Source: Rubripirellula reticaptiva (lineage in GTDB: Bacteria > Planctomycetota > Planctomycetia > Pirellulales > Pirellulaceae). From it: a stretch of 64,000 nt of DNA. Positions 1 to 9,827 of this stretch are shown one piece after another. The stretch's first letter is position 1, and the number at the start of each line of letters is the position of its first letter. The stretch spans positions 1,127,380 to 1,191,379 of the forward strand of contig NZ_SJPX01000003.1 of the NCBI RefSeq assembly GCF_007860175.1. The letters are read 5' to 3'. The translations under genes were made by a program, and so were the position numbers. The notes beneath the pieces were generated by a model. The model did no database searches, had not been told where the DNA came from, and was given only the letters and a program-made list of their open reading frames with translations.

Positions 1-1
1 C

Positions 2-1051
2 GGCATCATTCAAGAAGGCGCCTGGGTTCGCGAAGGCTCGTATCTTCGTGAAGTCGTTCAGGAATACGAGCTAGATAAAAATATCGGCCGAGGTCGAATT
101 TTTCGCGTCGATCAGGGGTCGACCAAGCGAGGGTCACAACCCCGAATGCTTGACGAGACTCCGGTGCAATTGGTTGCTCATCTATCAAATCCGAACGGAT
201 GGTGGCGCGACGAGGCACAGAAGTTGATCATTTTGCATGGTGACAAGAGCGTCTTGCCTGAACTGCAACACCTAGCCCGATCGGGAAGTGATCCGCTCGG
301 GCGTCTGCATGCCCTGTGGACACTCGAAGGACTGGACGCAGCCGATTCTGAATTGCTGTTGCAAGGATTCGGGGACAGTGACGCTCGCGTCCGCGCCGCC
401 GCCGTGCGTATCGCCGAGACACGACTGGATTCGGATTCTCAGCTCGCCCGAGGCGTCGCCGCACTGGTACGTGACGAATCACCCGATGTCGTGATCCAGA
501 CACTGCTGTCCGCGATCCGAGGAAAGCACGCGCAAGCGGATAGAATCGTTGCGGAAATCTTGTCATCTCACCCAAGTAACAAGTGGATTGCTTCGATTGA
601 GCAACAGGTGCGAGCCGGTATGGCGGCAATCGAAGCCGAACAACGAAAACACGCTGAAATGGCAGAACGCAACAAGGCACTGGCCGAGTCGGTGGTTCAG
701 GGCAAAGCGATTTTTTCGACACTCTGCGTCACTTGTCACGGCGCCGATGGAAATGTCAAGAAACCGCCGGCGTATTCAAGAGAGATATCTGCGGTCGAGA
801 TCGTTCTAATTTCGGGAAGAGAGTTGCTCGATGCAAATTCTGGATTGGTTCGCGGGCGACTAGTAACGTTTTGTGGGTCATGGAAGAAATTTGTCGCTCC
901 ACCTGGACGAGCCATTTTCGTTCCGAACTTGAATCGGGGCTGCTCTACCGCGAAGTCCTTCGAGAGGCGGCATCATCTTGAAGACGCCACGCTCGCGGAC
1001 AAAGCACGTGAACCAGAAAAGCCTTTCCGAACCGGGATTTCGCAATATTGA
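2..1051 (+). CDS. PVC-type haem-binding dehydrogenase, C-terminal part (5' end outside window)
   Basis: The frame is open from base 2 with no start, so this is the tail of a longer protein. The visible part reads RGRIFRVD then a linker, then a region rich in short helical pairs resembling HEAT repeats (LARSGSDPLGRLHALWTL, GFGDSDARVRAAAVRIAE). A class I cytochrome c haem motif CVTCHG follows near base 722. This order matches the secreted or periplasmic planctomycete dehydrogenases that pass electrons to a C-terminal c-type haem. After the CVTCHG the sequence no longer looks like a cytochrome domain: no clear distal methionine ligand region is seen. The C-terminus may therefore be rearranged or frameshifted. 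Enzyme substrate unknown. Confidence 0.7.
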   Translation, partial: GIIQEGAWVREGSYLREVVQEYELDKNIGRGRIFRVDQGSTKRGSQPRMLDETPVQLVAHLSNPNGWWRDEAQKLIILHGDKSVLPELQHLARSGSDPLGRLHALWTLEGLDAADSELLLQGFGDSDARVRAAAVRIAETRLDSDSQLARGVAALVRDESPDVVIQTLLSAIRGKHAQADRIVAEILSSHPSNKWIASIEQQVRAGMAAIEAEQRKHAEMAERNKALAESVVQGKAIFSTLCVTCHGADGNVKKPPAYSREISAVEIVLISGRELLDANSGLVRGRLVTFCGSWKKFVAPPGRAIFVPNLNRGCSTAKSFERRHHLEDATLADKAREPEKPFRTGISQY

Positions 1052-1295
1052 TCGAACAAGCGGCTTCGTCGCTCGCCTTCATGAGTGTCCCTCTACGGAT
1101 ACGCCAGAAGAACATTGCCAAATCAATTTTCTTCATCTTTGAAGGTGTTTTGCGTGGTGAAACGACTAATCGATCGGAACCATCGGTGTTTGCCTGACCC
1201 GCTACGGCAGGGATCTTTGAATCATGCTCGTATCGAAAGAAAGTTCGTTGCGATACAGTCGGGGATCTCATCGCAAACAGTTGTCCGAGGAAATC

Positions 1296-1601
1296 ATGGC
1301 AAAAGACGATCAAGAAGCCCCGAAAAACGAAGAACGCGTGTCGGCGTCAGACCACACGCAAAAAATCAAGGCGCAGATTCTCGAGAAGACCGGCCAACCG
1401 CCGCGACTGCATCACGTGGAAGTGTGCCAGCACCACAATGGGAACTATCGGGTTAACGTTTGGGAGAAACTGGTGCCCTCGGGCAATACGAGTTTTTCGA
1501 CAGAAATCCACATTGGGTCATCGTACTATTTGAAGGTCTCGGATTCTGGCGAGATCGTCCACAGCAACCCGCCGCTAACTCTGCGTTGTTTCTCGGCGTA
1601 A
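1296..1601 (+). CDS. Conserved-looking small protein of unknown function
   Basis: I do not recognise a family. The protein is 101 residues, with a charged, probably disordered N-terminus (KDDQEAPKNEE) and a C-terminal half rich in His, Asn and aromatic residues that looks like a small beta-rich fold (HHVEVCQHHNGNYRVNVWEK). The ATG at 1296 was chosen because GAGGAAATC just upstream makes a plausible ribosome-binding site. The longer reading starts in sequence without coding character. No signal peptide or membrane segment. It stands alone between the haem protein and the OPT transporter on the same strand. Confidence 0.6.
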   Translation: MAKDDQEAPKNEERVSASDHTQKIKAQILEKTGQPPRLHHVEVCQHHNGNYRVNVWEKLVPSGNTSFSTEIHIGSSYYLKVSDSGEIVHSNPPLTLRCFSA

Positions 1602-1932
1602 ACTGCGCACCCAAGACCTCAAAATTTAGCTCCGGCAATCTTTCAGTCGCGCCTGGTCGTATGAGTAAATTTCGACAGAGAGCTCGGGGCGATTTGACAC
1701 CCCGTCGCAGGTTCTTGCGGCGTCGAGCGACGCCGAGAAACATCGGGTTGTCTGGTTGTCGAGGCGGGGGGCGTGTCGCGGAACACAAGCGGAACCACGA
1801 TTGATTCGAATTTTCGTTTGTTTCGTTTCTCACACCATTGACCCCGGATCGCAAGGACGGCTGGTGCCATCTCAATGATCGATAGTACATTCGCCTTGCT
1901 GCTTAGCTACTAAAGTGCCTTCGAGTTGACGC
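1602..1932. other. Intergenic region, nothing recognised
   Basis: About 330 bases between a small hypothetical gene and the OPT transporter. Open frames on both strands lack protein-like composition. I see no clear hairpin terminator, RNA gene or repeat. It presumably carries the transporter promoter. Confidence 0.4.
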
Positions 1933-3852
1933 ATGTCTAGCAACCTTACCGAGAAGCCCGCCGACCACGCTACGAAATCAACGGCAGAGATTACTGTTCG
2001 CGTCGTTGTTTTGGGTTTGATCCTATCCGTCGTGATGGGAGCCGCCAACGTTTACGTCGGGCTCAAAGCCGGGATGACCGTTTCGGCATCGATCCCAGCA
2101 GCGGTCATGGCGATGCTGTTGTTTCGGTTGTTCTTCAAAAACTCGTCGATCCTTGAAGCAAACCAAGTCCAAACCTGTGCTTCGGCGGGCGAGTCTTTGG
2201 CAGCCGGGATTATCTTTACGATGCCGGCGATGATCCTGATCGGGTATTGGACCGAGTTCGATTATTGGACCGTCACGCTTGTCGCATTCACCGGTGGCCT
2301 GTTGGGAATCTTGTTCATGATTCCTATGCGGAAAGTATTCGTGGTCAACAACGATGAACTGAAATATCCCGAAGCGGTTGCCTGTGCCACGGTGCTCCAG
2401 GCCGGAGAAGCGGACGAAGAAGATGGAGCCGGAACCAGTCTGATTGTCGGTGGCGTGTTGGGTGGCTTGGTAAAAGTTTTTGGCGGCTTCCTAGGACTCA
2501 TTAGCGGCAGTTTGGAAACGGCGGGCATTTCAGGTTCCAGGATTTTCTATTTCGGTGGCGACCTTTCACCCATGCTGATCGCCGTTGGATTCATCGTCCG
2601 GCTAAACGTGGCGATCTTGATCTTTATCGGTGGCGCGATGGCTTGGTTGATCGGCATTCCGCTGCTGGGCGGCGCGTTGACCGGAGATGGCGCCGACGGA
2701 GCGGTCGACCAAGCGTATGGCATTTGGAGTAGTCAGATGCGTTATGTTGGTGTCGGAGCCATGGTTGTCGGCGGTTTTAGTGCGCTGATCGCCGTGCGAC
2801 ACGGATTGGTGGCTGCTGTCGCCCACCTATGGAATGGCATGACTGGCGATCAAGACGCGGTGCAAGAAGACATAGATCGCGACATTCCCTCGTGGGCCGT
2901 TTTGCTTCTAGGTTTACTCTGCGTGGCTTTGCTTGCGATGATGAACTACTGGTTCACCAACAACGCAGGGATCACGCTGCTATCGACCACTGTGATGTTG
3001 GTCATGGGATTCTTCTTCACGGCGGTCGCCAGCTATATCGTTGGATTGGTCGGCAATTCAAACAGTCCCGTCTCCGGTATGACAATCACGGCGGTACTAG
3101 TCGCTGGTGGGCTGTTGTACTTGGCCAACTATACAGGCATGGACGGCATGGTTGCGACGCTTGGTATTGCGGCGATCGTATGCTGCGTCGCATGCACCAG
3201 TGGTGACGTTTGCAATGATTTGAAAACCGGGGCATTGGTGGGTGCTTCACCTTTTCGCCAGCAGATGATGCAGATTGCCGGAGTATCCGTTGCGGCATTT
3301 GTTATGGCGCCAGTTTTGACCTTGCTTCACGAACACGGCGGCGGAATCGGTAGCAAAGAACTGTCGGCTCCCCAGGCTGGCTTGTTCGCGAGCCTAGCCA
3401 AAGGTTTTGCCGGCGAAGGAGAACTTCCCTGGATGATGATCGGAATTGGCGCCGGATTGGGATTTGCAATTCTGTTAATCGATGAAGTCTTGAAACGCAG
3501 CGGAGCGACATTTCGAGCTCACTTGATGCCGATCGCAGTCGGCATGTATCTGCCATTCGGATTGGCGACGCCCATTTTGATCGGCGGCTTGATTGCCTAT
3601 TTCTACTCCAAAGACAAACCCGAGAAAGAGCACGATGCGGTGTTGCATCGCGGCGTCTTGTTTTCATCCGGAGTCATTGCGGGCGAAGCCTTAACGGCGG
3701 TCGGCATCGCCGGGTTGGCGGCTCTCGGAATTCAATCGCTCAAACTTGGACTTTCACCTGGCATGGTGACGATGCTCTCTTGCCTAGCAGCAGTACTGAT
3801 CGTGATCGTCTTCGTCGTCATGTCAAAACCGATCCCGCAAAACAAGAAATAG
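1933..3852 (+). CDS. OPT-family oligopeptide transporter
   Basis: A 639-residue, very hydrophobic protein with about 14-16 predicted membrane segments, a usual length for bacterial OPT (oligopeptide transporter) proteins. N-terminal family features are visible: ITVRVVVLGLILSVVMGAAN followed by VYVGLKAGMTVSASIPAAV and the segment EANQVQTCASAGESLAAG. OPT proteins import small peptides or peptide-like metal chelates by proton symport across the inner membrane; the substrate here cannot be told. The ATG at 1933 gives a short charged cytosolic N-terminus. The gene stands alone. Confidence 0.9.
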   Translation: MSSNLTEKPADHATKSTAEITVRVVVLGLILSVVMGAANVYVGLKAGMTVSASIPAAVMAMLLFRLFFKNSSILEANQVQTCASAGESLAAGIIFTMPAMILIGYWTEFDYWTVTLVAFTGGLLGILFMIPMRKVFVVNNDELKYPEAVACATVLQAGEADEEDGAGTSLIVGGVLGGLVKVFGGFLGLISGSLETAGISGSRIFYFGGDLSPMLIAVGFIVRLNVAILIFIGGAMAWLIGIPLLGGALTGDGADGAVDQAYGIWSSQMRYVGVGAMVVGGFSALIAVRHGLVAAVAHLWNGMTGDQDAVQEDIDRDIPSWAVLLLGLLCVALLAMMNYWFTNNAGITLLSTTVMLVMGFFFTAVASYIVGLVGNSNSPVSGMTITAVLVAGGLLYLANYTGMDGMVATLGIAAIVCCVACTSGDVCNDLKTGALVGASPFRQQMMQIAGVSVAAFVMAPVLTLLHEHGGGIGSKELSAPQAGLFASLAKGFAGEGELPWMMIGIGAGLGFAILLIDEVLKRSGATFRAHLMPIAVGMYLPFGLATPILIGGLIAYFYSKDKPEKEHDAVLHRGVLFSSGVIAGEALTAVGIAGLAALGIQSLKLGLSPGMVTMLSCLAAVLIVIVFVVMSKPIPQNKK

Positions 3853-4184
3853 AGCTCTTGTCGCGAAACCAACGGGGCACAACGCAGTCGACCATCAAGT
3901 TAAGCCGCCTGTACCACCATTGCGCAATCGGTTTCCAATGTGCTTTAACTGGATTCGCCAATGCCGAGCGGATCGACACCGACGAGCGGATCTTCCGCGA
4001 AGGCGAAACAATCTACGGGAGCAAAGAGGCTGGGTTTGCCACTCCAACCACGACCGAGCCCTCCCTAGATCTCATTGCCCGCTGACCACAGCGGTCCGAC
4101 AGACTCGCGGACAACCACGAGCGGCAGCATCCGATATCGCAACGTTAACAACAAAAGAAGAATCTAGACTTCATGTGGTTTCTT
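3853..4184. other. Intergenic region between convergent genes, nothing recognised
   Basis: About 330 bases between the OPT gene (plus) and the macrodomain gene (minus), which converge here. Overlapping plus-strand frames are rich in Arg and His and look random. No convincing bidirectional terminator hairpin was found by eye. Confidence 0.35.
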
Positions 4185-4706
4185 CTACGCCTGAACCCGT
4201 GCCACTGAGATTGCATTTGCGAGTTCGGATAGATGATCTTCCGAGCGGACTACGATCGTGAACGATATTTCATCGAACTTTGGATTATCCGCGAGTGGCG
4301 CGACTGCGGTTCCGAAGTCAGCGATTGCCATCGGGCCGTAGCCGGTGGCTAGTGTCGGCGTCGAGATTGTTTTCGCTCCTGCCCTGATGGCAAGGTCCAG
4401 TGCCGAAACAACGGTTTTGCGGACCAACTCGATGGACGAATCGTAGAAAGGGTCGATCGCAACAGCATGCAGAATGCAATCGAACGGAAGGTTTCCAGCT
4501 CGACTACGGACGACTGTTCCAGCCGGCACGGCAGAGATCGCATGGCTCTTCAGATAGGCGTGCAATTCATCTTGAATCGTCGGCCCAACCGCCGAAAGGA
4601 TCGCTCCGTTGACGCCGCCCGAAAGATTCAACCACGGATTCGCGGTAGAGATCAACACATCAGCGGCAACTTTTAGAACATCGCCGACTTGTATGTTGAT
4701 TTTCAT
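4185..4706 (-). CDS. Macrodomain (ADP-ribose-binding) protein
   Basis: A 173-residue single macrodomain. The diagnostic start is present: IQVGDVLKVAADVLISTANP, with the Asn of the ANP motif, followed by a Gly-rich loop LSGGVNGAI. Near the C-terminal third the second ligand-binding loop appears as TPTLATGYGPM. Macrodomains bind ADP-ribose or O-acetyl-ADP-ribose and some remove ADP-ribosyl groups from proteins or nucleic acids. The canonical GVAxAI loop is changed to GVNGAI, so catalysis is uncertain. The ATG at 4706 matches the family N-terminus. Monocistronic on the minus strand. Confidence 0.88.
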   Translation of the reverse strand: MKINIQVGDVLKVAADVLISTANPWLNLSGGVNGAILSAVGPTIQDELHAYLKSHAISAVPAGTVVRSRAGNLPFDCILHAVAIDPFYDSSIELVRKTVVSALDLAIRAGAKTISTPTLATGYGPMAIADFGTAVAPLADNPKFDEISFTIVVRSEDHLSELANAISVARVQA

Positions 4707-4910
4707 TGGAACGGAACCGGTTGATTCAGTCTTTCTGAAACTACACGATGAGAATTTGCCGTTCGAAGCTTACGCTCGCGAGGCCGTCCCTCATTATATC
4801 AAGAACGGCGCCGCTTGACCCGATGCAGATGCCATCACCGATCGACGGTGACGCGACCGAATTGAAAACTGTTTGGAAACGGGTGGTGTTGCGGACGCAG
4901 CAATTGCGAA

Positions 4911-5408
4911 TTACCCCGTGGCGTGTACGCCCGCAAATTCATCGTTGCTGATTCGAGTGTCTGCCTGCGCGTGGGCCAGTTTGGCGGCTTGCGATTCGAT
5001 CCAAACTTGCAAGTCGTCGTGGATAATCATCTTTACGTCACCCACACCACGCAGCGTGTACTGGACCGTCTTTCCGATTAGGTACCAACGCGTCGGCTCG
5101 ATGTGGCAGTCTCCATAGGGAATCAGTAGCGGCGGGTGAAAAATCGAAAAGGGAGACATCAGTTGCAGCGAAATACCCTCTCTCGTCACGCCGACCGTCG
5201 CGATTCCTTTGTATGAGTTCCAACCGATATCGCCGGCTACCAAAATCACCGTCTGCATTGTCCGCTCGGCTACACTGCCGGTTGCATCGACAGCGTGATA
5301 CTGTCGGGCCAAGCGGGTCCACCGCCGAGCGTTGAGTTTCCACATCATGCACATTAAACCAAGAGGAAAACTGGAGCCCACCAGAATATACAAGAAGCTT
5401 CCGATCAT
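4911..5408 (-). CDS. Membrane-anchored protein of unknown function
   Basis: 165 residues. One strong N-terminal membrane segment (SFLYILVGSSFPLGLMCMMW) is followed by a soluble beta-rich domain with PH-like alternation (GISLQLMSPFSIF, PLLIPYGDCHIEP). Its ATG overlaps the stop of the upstream gene by four bases (ATGA), so the two are translationally coupled and probably work together. No family was recognised. Confidence 0.7.
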   Translation of the reverse strand: MIGSFLYILVGSSFPLGLMCMMWKLNARRWTRLARQYHAVDATGSVAERTMQTVILVAGDIGWNSYKGIATVGVTREGISLQLMSPFSIFHPPLLIPYGDCHIEPTRWYLIGKTVQYTLRGVGDVKMIIHDDLQVWIESQAAKLAHAQADTRISNDEFAGVHATG

Positions 5409-7150
5409 ATTTGTTCCTTTTTTGCGTTTTCTTGATCATGCCTCTGCAGCTTATCGGCTACTTGGCGAAGGTTCCGCTCAACAGACTGAGGCGATTGATT
5501 TGGGAATATTGGTAGGTCCTCGATCGAGACACCCATCCTGGCAAGCACGAATCGCCACTGATCGGCATCGCCGGCGTTGTTCATGATTGGCGATGGTCGA
5601 CGTAGGAACAGTTCTTGGATCCGTGGTACCGCGGCCGATGCCTGCGGACCCAAGCGAATGAGTGCTTCGCGAATGCCTTCGATCAATACGCGTCGATCAC
5701 GCCAATGCGGGATCGCCACCGTGCTATCGAGCATCGCATCGAGCTTTGGCATCGCGTGCTTTGGGCCAAGGTCAGCCAAAGTCGCGATCAGCGGTGCCGC
5801 CTGTTGATAGATCTCAGGCGAGTCGAAGATCTCGAGATACTCTTCATCTAGATTGGCAAACGTACCGTGCGGAAAACTTGCCAGTCGCTCGGCCAACCAA
5901 TGACGCAGATTTGCCGAGGTGTGATCCATGGCGATTCGATCGACGAAGGCATCTCTCATCACGACGGGTGTCTTGTTCTTGGAAAAGACATTTTTGATTT
6001 GTGTATCAATGTCTCGGACTCGATCGTCGGCCATGATCCGCGCGATCAGTGCATGATCCCGCGGCTTGGTGTCAAAGAAAAACAAGCCAAGGTAGCGACG
6101 CGATAGGTCGAGCTGGGCGGTCGTCGCCATCGGGTCATCGAGTGCTTGCACAGTTTGGTCCCGTAGGACTTCGAGCGCCTTTGTATCACACGATGGAACG
6201 ATGTAGTTGATCGTTTGCAGTAGCGCGGATTCCGGCTTGAGCGACCGCTCACCTGACTCTATGAGTTGACGCCCGACATGAAAGGACGCCGAAACGGGGC
6301 CACCGGACATGTTGGCTTGGAATCCAAAGTGGAACATGCGAGCGGGCACTGCCTGCTTTCGATAGCTTTTGCGAAAGCGCACTTCGCCACCGGAGTCAAA
6401 AATCGTGATCCGACGATGGGTGTAGGTTCGGCGATTTGATGGGTTATCAATGCGGATGATCCAATCGACCGCCTCGGCTTCGATCGCTTTGACTTCTCGA
6501 AGTCGCTCTTGTCCGGCCAATCGAACCGTCCAATTCGCCTCCACCGCCTTGGTCGCCGTGAGTAACTTCTTACCACGATTCGCTTGAACCAACGGTGGAT
6601 ACTCGCGGACGATCTGGCCTGGCTCATACGGAAAGATGCCAGGGGTGGGGTCTGTTTTCGCAGAAATCAAGGCATAGGTGGCGGATAGCTGAGTATCCGA
6701 CGGCTTGCCTCGTCCGGCTGTCACCGTGGTAAGACTAGCCACATCGGGCAAGTCGAGCACGGCGAGAGCTAAGTAGTCGCATTTAGGCTCGCGGCGTTGA
6801 TCCGGCCTTTCGAGACGAACATGTCCGTTAAGCTCGATGTCCTGATCCGGTCGCAAATCGGGCAACTCGTCCGCCTGATATGCATCTATTGCGGCCCAGC
6901 GAAATGGCTGCATGATGGCCCACCCAAGCAACAGCGAGACGCCGAATGCCGCCGCGGCGGACGACATGGGCGAAGAGATCGGAAGCAATCGCCGAATCGC
7001 CGCTGTGGCGACCAAATAGACGAATGCGGTGGGTGCGAATGAGAGAACCAGCCCAGGCACGATCAAGAGGAAATACCCAAACACCACCAGTTCAGGCAGT
7101 GCGATCGCTAGCCCAGCGAGAACGCCGGTGATGAAAATCGCAAACTTCAT
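5405..7150 (-). CDS. Large membrane-anchored protein with possible HEAT-like C-terminus, unknown function
   Basis: 581 residues from the ATG at 7150. Two or three N-terminal membrane helices (FAIFITGVLAGLAIALPELV, VFGYFLLIVPGLVLSFAP) are followed by one more near residue 85 and a long soluble region. The last third has helical pairs with an alpha-solenoid look (AAPLIATLADLGPKHAMPKL, EALIRLGPQASAAVPRIQEL), like planctomycete HEAT-repeat proteins. A longer reading starting at 7222 adds non-conserved residues before the first helix, so the internal ATG was chosen. It forms an operon with the next gene through an ATGA overlap. Confidence 0.7.
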   Translation of the reverse strand: MKFAIFITGVLAGLAIALPELVVFGYFLLIVPGLVLSFAPTAFVYLVATAAIRRLLPISSPMSSAAAAFGVSLLLGWAIMQPFRWAAIDAYQADELPDLRPDQDIELNGHVRLERPDQRREPKCDYLALAVLDLPDVASLTTVTAGRGKPSDTQLSATYALISAKTDPTPGIFPYEPGQIVREYPPLVQANRGKKLLTATKAVEANWTVRLAGQERLREVKAIEAEAVDWIIRIDNPSNRRTYTHRRITIFDSGGEVRFRKSYRKQAVPARMFHFGFQANMSGGPVSASFHVGRQLIESGERSLKPESALLQTINYIVPSCDTKALEVLRDQTVQALDDPMATTAQLDLSRRYLGLFFFDTKPRDHALIARIMADDRVRDIDTQIKNVFSKNKTPVVMRDAFVDRIAMDHTSANLRHWLAERLASFPHGTFANLDEEYLEIFDSPEIYQQAAPLIATLADLGPKHAMPKLDAMLDSTVAIPHWRDRRVLIEGIREALIRLGPQASAAVPRIQELFLRRPSPIMNNAGDADQWRFVLARMGVSIEDLPIFPNQSPQSVERNLRQVADKLQRHDQENAKKEQI

Positions 7151-7438
7151 CCGCAAAATCGTTACAAAGATTAGGTTCGGCGCGGGGTGACCGATCGAAT
7201 CGCAATCGTCGATCGCTCGCAACCAAAACGAGCGTCTGCCACTCAGAAATCTAGCTTGCTGCTAGTCGACAGGCCAGGATTTTCAAATTCCTGAATTCCC
7301 GGCCTCCTCAGGTTCGGTGCTGGGAATTGGCAGTGGGCTCAGCAGGCGGCGTGCCGAACAGAATTGGCTAGCTGCCCAAACAACCACTACTCGCTGTCAT
7401 CGCTGCGCGGCTCGACGAATTGCACGTCGCTTTCAGTG

Positions 7439-8176
7439 TTAATTCAAACTGAATGGCGGAGGGAAACGTTCGTCTTCTGCCTCGTTGCCCTGAAACGATT
7501 GTTCCTCGTTCGATACCGAATGCAACGTTACCGCACCGGTCTTAAGCAAACGGATCAATTCGCAGGCTCTCGCGTCCACGTCGGGCTGAGCAAGCAGTTG
7601 CAGTTTCGCTTCGACGTCGAACGGCAACGTGTAAGAGATGATGTCGGTGATCGGGCCGAGTCCCATTTGCCCGGCCATCAACTCGTGCAAATTCTGTTGC
7701 ACATTGGCGCTCGCCGGAATTACTTCGCCAAATGCATTGAGCAGTTCGCGTTTCAACTCCATTCGATCTTCCGCACCGATGGGCGGATAGATGTCATGAT
7801 TCACATCGACTTCCGCGATTCGAAACGGACGGCCGGCATCCATTTCGTAAACCAATTTAGCTCGCTTGGTTCCCACTAACAAAATGTTGTGGCGGTCATC
7901 GCCAAGGTCGGCATGCGAGACGATTCGGCCGATGCAGACAGTCGTCGCGATCGGCGGTGATTGATCCGGCATCGTCGTGATTCCGCCAGTCAACGTCGCC
8001 ATCGCGATCAACCGATCGCCGGCCAATGACTCGGCCAGCATTTCGGTATAGCGTGGTTCGAACACGTGCAATGGCTGCATCGCGTGAGGAAACAACACCA
8101 ACTCGGGCAACGGAAACAAACGAACTCGACCATCAAAATCATCAGGCAGCCGGGTTACATCGTCCATGTTGTGCAT
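7439..8176 (-). CDS. LON substrate-binding-domain protein (no protease domain)
   Basis: About 245 residues. The core resembles the N-terminal substrate-binding domain of Lon protease: VRLFPLPELVLFPHAMQPLH followed by VFEPRYTEMLAESLAGDRLI and later VCIGRIVSHADLGDDRHNIL. There is no AAA+ ATPase or Ser-Lys protease part, as in stand-alone PUA-like LON-domain proteins, whose biochemical role is not settled. The ATG at 8176 (or 8167) was chosen: the longer frame runs through the end of the neighbouring gene. It lies 62 bases downstream of the Bax-inhibitor gene on the same strand, so co-transcription is likely. Confidence 0.85.
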   Translation of the reverse strand: MHNMDDVTRLPDDFDGRVRLFPLPELVLFPHAMQPLHVFEPRYTEMLAESLAGDRLIAMATLTGGITTMPDQSPPIATTVCIGRIVSHADLGDDRHNILLVGTKRAKLVYEMDAGRPFRIAEVDVNHDIYPPIGAEDRMELKRELLNAFGEVIPASANVQQNLHELMAGQMGLGPITDIISYTLPFDVEAKLQLLAQPDVDARACELIRLLKTGAVTLHSVSNEEQSFQGNEAEDERFPPPFSLN

Positions 8177-8238
8177 CACGTCAACCGAAAACAGAGCCAA
8201 GCCCCAGACAGTTGCCAGGGCGATTGCAAGGAAACGGA

Positions 8239-8979
8239 TCAGTCGCTGCTGGAAAACGACATTAACAGTTGCAGCACGTACCAGAACAAAAGCACGACCG
8301 ATGCGAACAGCGCCAGCGAAGCTGCGACGTACTGTGACGTGTTGTAGTGATGCAGCACGTTCGAGGTGTCGTACAGGATGTAGCCGCACGAGAGCGCCAC
8401 CATCAATCCGCTGAACCACAGTCCGAGGGAAAACCCGAACGCGATTCCGGCGAAGATAACGCCCATTGCAACCAAGCCACCGAGGGCCAGGAACTTGCCC
8501 CAGCTCGCAAAGTCAGCACCAGTGACGAACACAAACGCCGTTAGTCCGATGAAGCAAATCGCTGTGATCGCGGCTGCCATGATCGGCAGGTTCGGCTCGC
8601 CCATCACGCGGATGCAAATGTAAAGCATCGGCAATAAAATGATCGCTTGAGCGCCAACGTACAGGCCGAGCCCAGCGTACTGCATCGCTTTCGAAGTGTT
8701 GCTGCTTGCCCAGCTGCGGGCGATCCAACTGACACCCATGAAAATCCCCAGCACAATCATCCATCCCCAACCGCCGAGCATTCGGCCGACTAGGGCGTTC
8801 ATTGTTGCGGCGGGCACGACGGCGAACAAAACAAACTCGATCGCGATCAGAGCCAGGATTGCCCCGGTCATGTGCGCGTATGTCTTGCGGATGAACGCCA
8901 TACGTTCGTTTTCGGCAGCAAAGGCGGCCGGAGTGTCCATCGAAGAGACGGCGTACGGGTTGGGGCTGTCCACTTGCAT
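8239..8979 (-). CDS. Bax inhibitor-1 / YccA-family membrane protein
   Basis: About 246 residues from the ATG at 8979, with seven predicted transmembrane helices. Family features are the early RKTYAHMTGAILALIAIEFV helix and the late segment GYILYDTSNVLHHY, where the conserved aspartate of the BI-1 pH-sensing pair is expected. The N-terminal tail carries an NPYAVSS motif typical of planctomycete membrane proteins. BI-1 homologues are thought to be calcium-leak channels or regulators of membrane proteases. The longer frame up to 9126 was rejected as it lacks coding character. Confidence 0.88.
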   Translation of the reverse strand: MQVDSPNPYAVSSMDTPAAFAAENERMAFIRKTYAHMTGAILALIAIEFVLFAVVPAATMNALVGRMLGGWGWMIVLGIFMGVSWIARSWASSNTSKAMQYAGLGLYVGAQAIILLPMLYICIRVMGEPNLPIMAAAITAICFIGLTAFVFVTGADFASWGKFLALGGLVAMGVIFAGIAFGFSLGLWFSGLMVALSCGYILYDTSNVLHHYNTSQYVAASLALFASVVLLFWYVLQLLMSFSSSD

Positions 8980-9223
8980 CGCGGTATTTTCCTGGATCGT
9001 TGGTTCGGGGGGGAAGCGTCCGCGGTTGGCAAGATTTATCAATCTTTCCGGCGCCGCGTCCTCTACCCATAATATACGCAGGCTTGTCAGGGCGGTGGGA
9101 GAGTAAATGATTGACGAAGCGATCACGATGTCAGAGAATATGAAGATTCAATGAGGCGACCGCTTCGAATTGCGATCGAATCGACGTCATTTCTCCCTGA
9201 ACTTAGACCCAGGCTTGGTAAAC

Positions 9224-9802
9224 ATGCTCCTCTCAGGCGACGAGATTCGGCGGCGACAGAACGACTCCATTCGGATTGAACCGTTCGACGAGTCGCGGCT
9301 GAACCCGAACAGCTACAACCTGTCGCTTCACAACGAATTGCTCGTTTACGAAGAGGTCGTGCTCGATGCGGCCTCGCCGAGCCGGTATCGTCGTCTTGAA
9401 ATCCCCGACGAAGGGCTAACCCTGCAGCCAAACCAGCTTTATCTCGGACGGACAGTCGAGTTCACTGAAACCCATGGCGTCGTGCCAATGCTTCAAGGCC
9501 GCAGTTCGCTTGGTCGTCTCGGGTTATTCGTCAATCCGGGCGGCAGCATGGGTGACGAGGGATACTGCGGAACTTGGACGCTGCAAATGTACTGCGTCCA
9601 GCCGGTTCGGATCTACGCAGGCATGGAGGTATGCCAGATCTGCTATCTAGGCTTGGAAGGAACCTGCAAGGGATACTCAAGCGATAAGTACCAAAACAGC
9701 CGCGATATCAAGCCCAGCCAAATGTTTCGTGAACTTGGCGCGGACAACAGCGACACGCAATTGGAATTGAAGTTCGACGAACTTCTGCACGGCGTGCGCT
9801 AG
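9224..9802 (+). CDS. dcd: dCTP deaminase
   Basis: 192 residues. It converts dCTP to dUTP in pyrimidine deoxynucleotide synthesis. Visible family features are the N-terminal LLSGDEIRRR, then IEPFDESRLNPNSYNLSL, and the active-site segment LQGRSSLGRLGLF holding the conserved Ser/Arg pair. ATG 9224 was chosen because it matches the family start (MLLSGDEI); the upstream frame is an extension without homology. It is divergent from the BI-1 gene. Whether it also hydrolyses dUTP, as bifunctional DCD-DUT enzymes do, cannot be told here. Confidence 0.92.
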   Translation: MLLSGDEIRRRQNDSIRIEPFDESRLNPNSYNLSLHNELLVYEEVVLDAASPSRYRRLEIPDEGLTLQPNQLYLGRTVEFTETHGVVPMLQGRSSLGRLGLFVNPGGSMGDEGYCGTWTLQMYCVQPVRIYAGMEVCQICYLGLEGTCKGYSSDKYQNSRDIKPSQMFRELGADNSDTQLELKFDELLHGVR

Positions 9803-9827
9803 TCGTGCGGCGATTTCGCACCGGTGT

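Noticed and set aside
228-722. Long minus-strand ORF opposite the haem-dehydrogenase tail
   Set aside because: Shadow of the plus-strand gene: Arg/Pro-rich and lacking any fold pattern.
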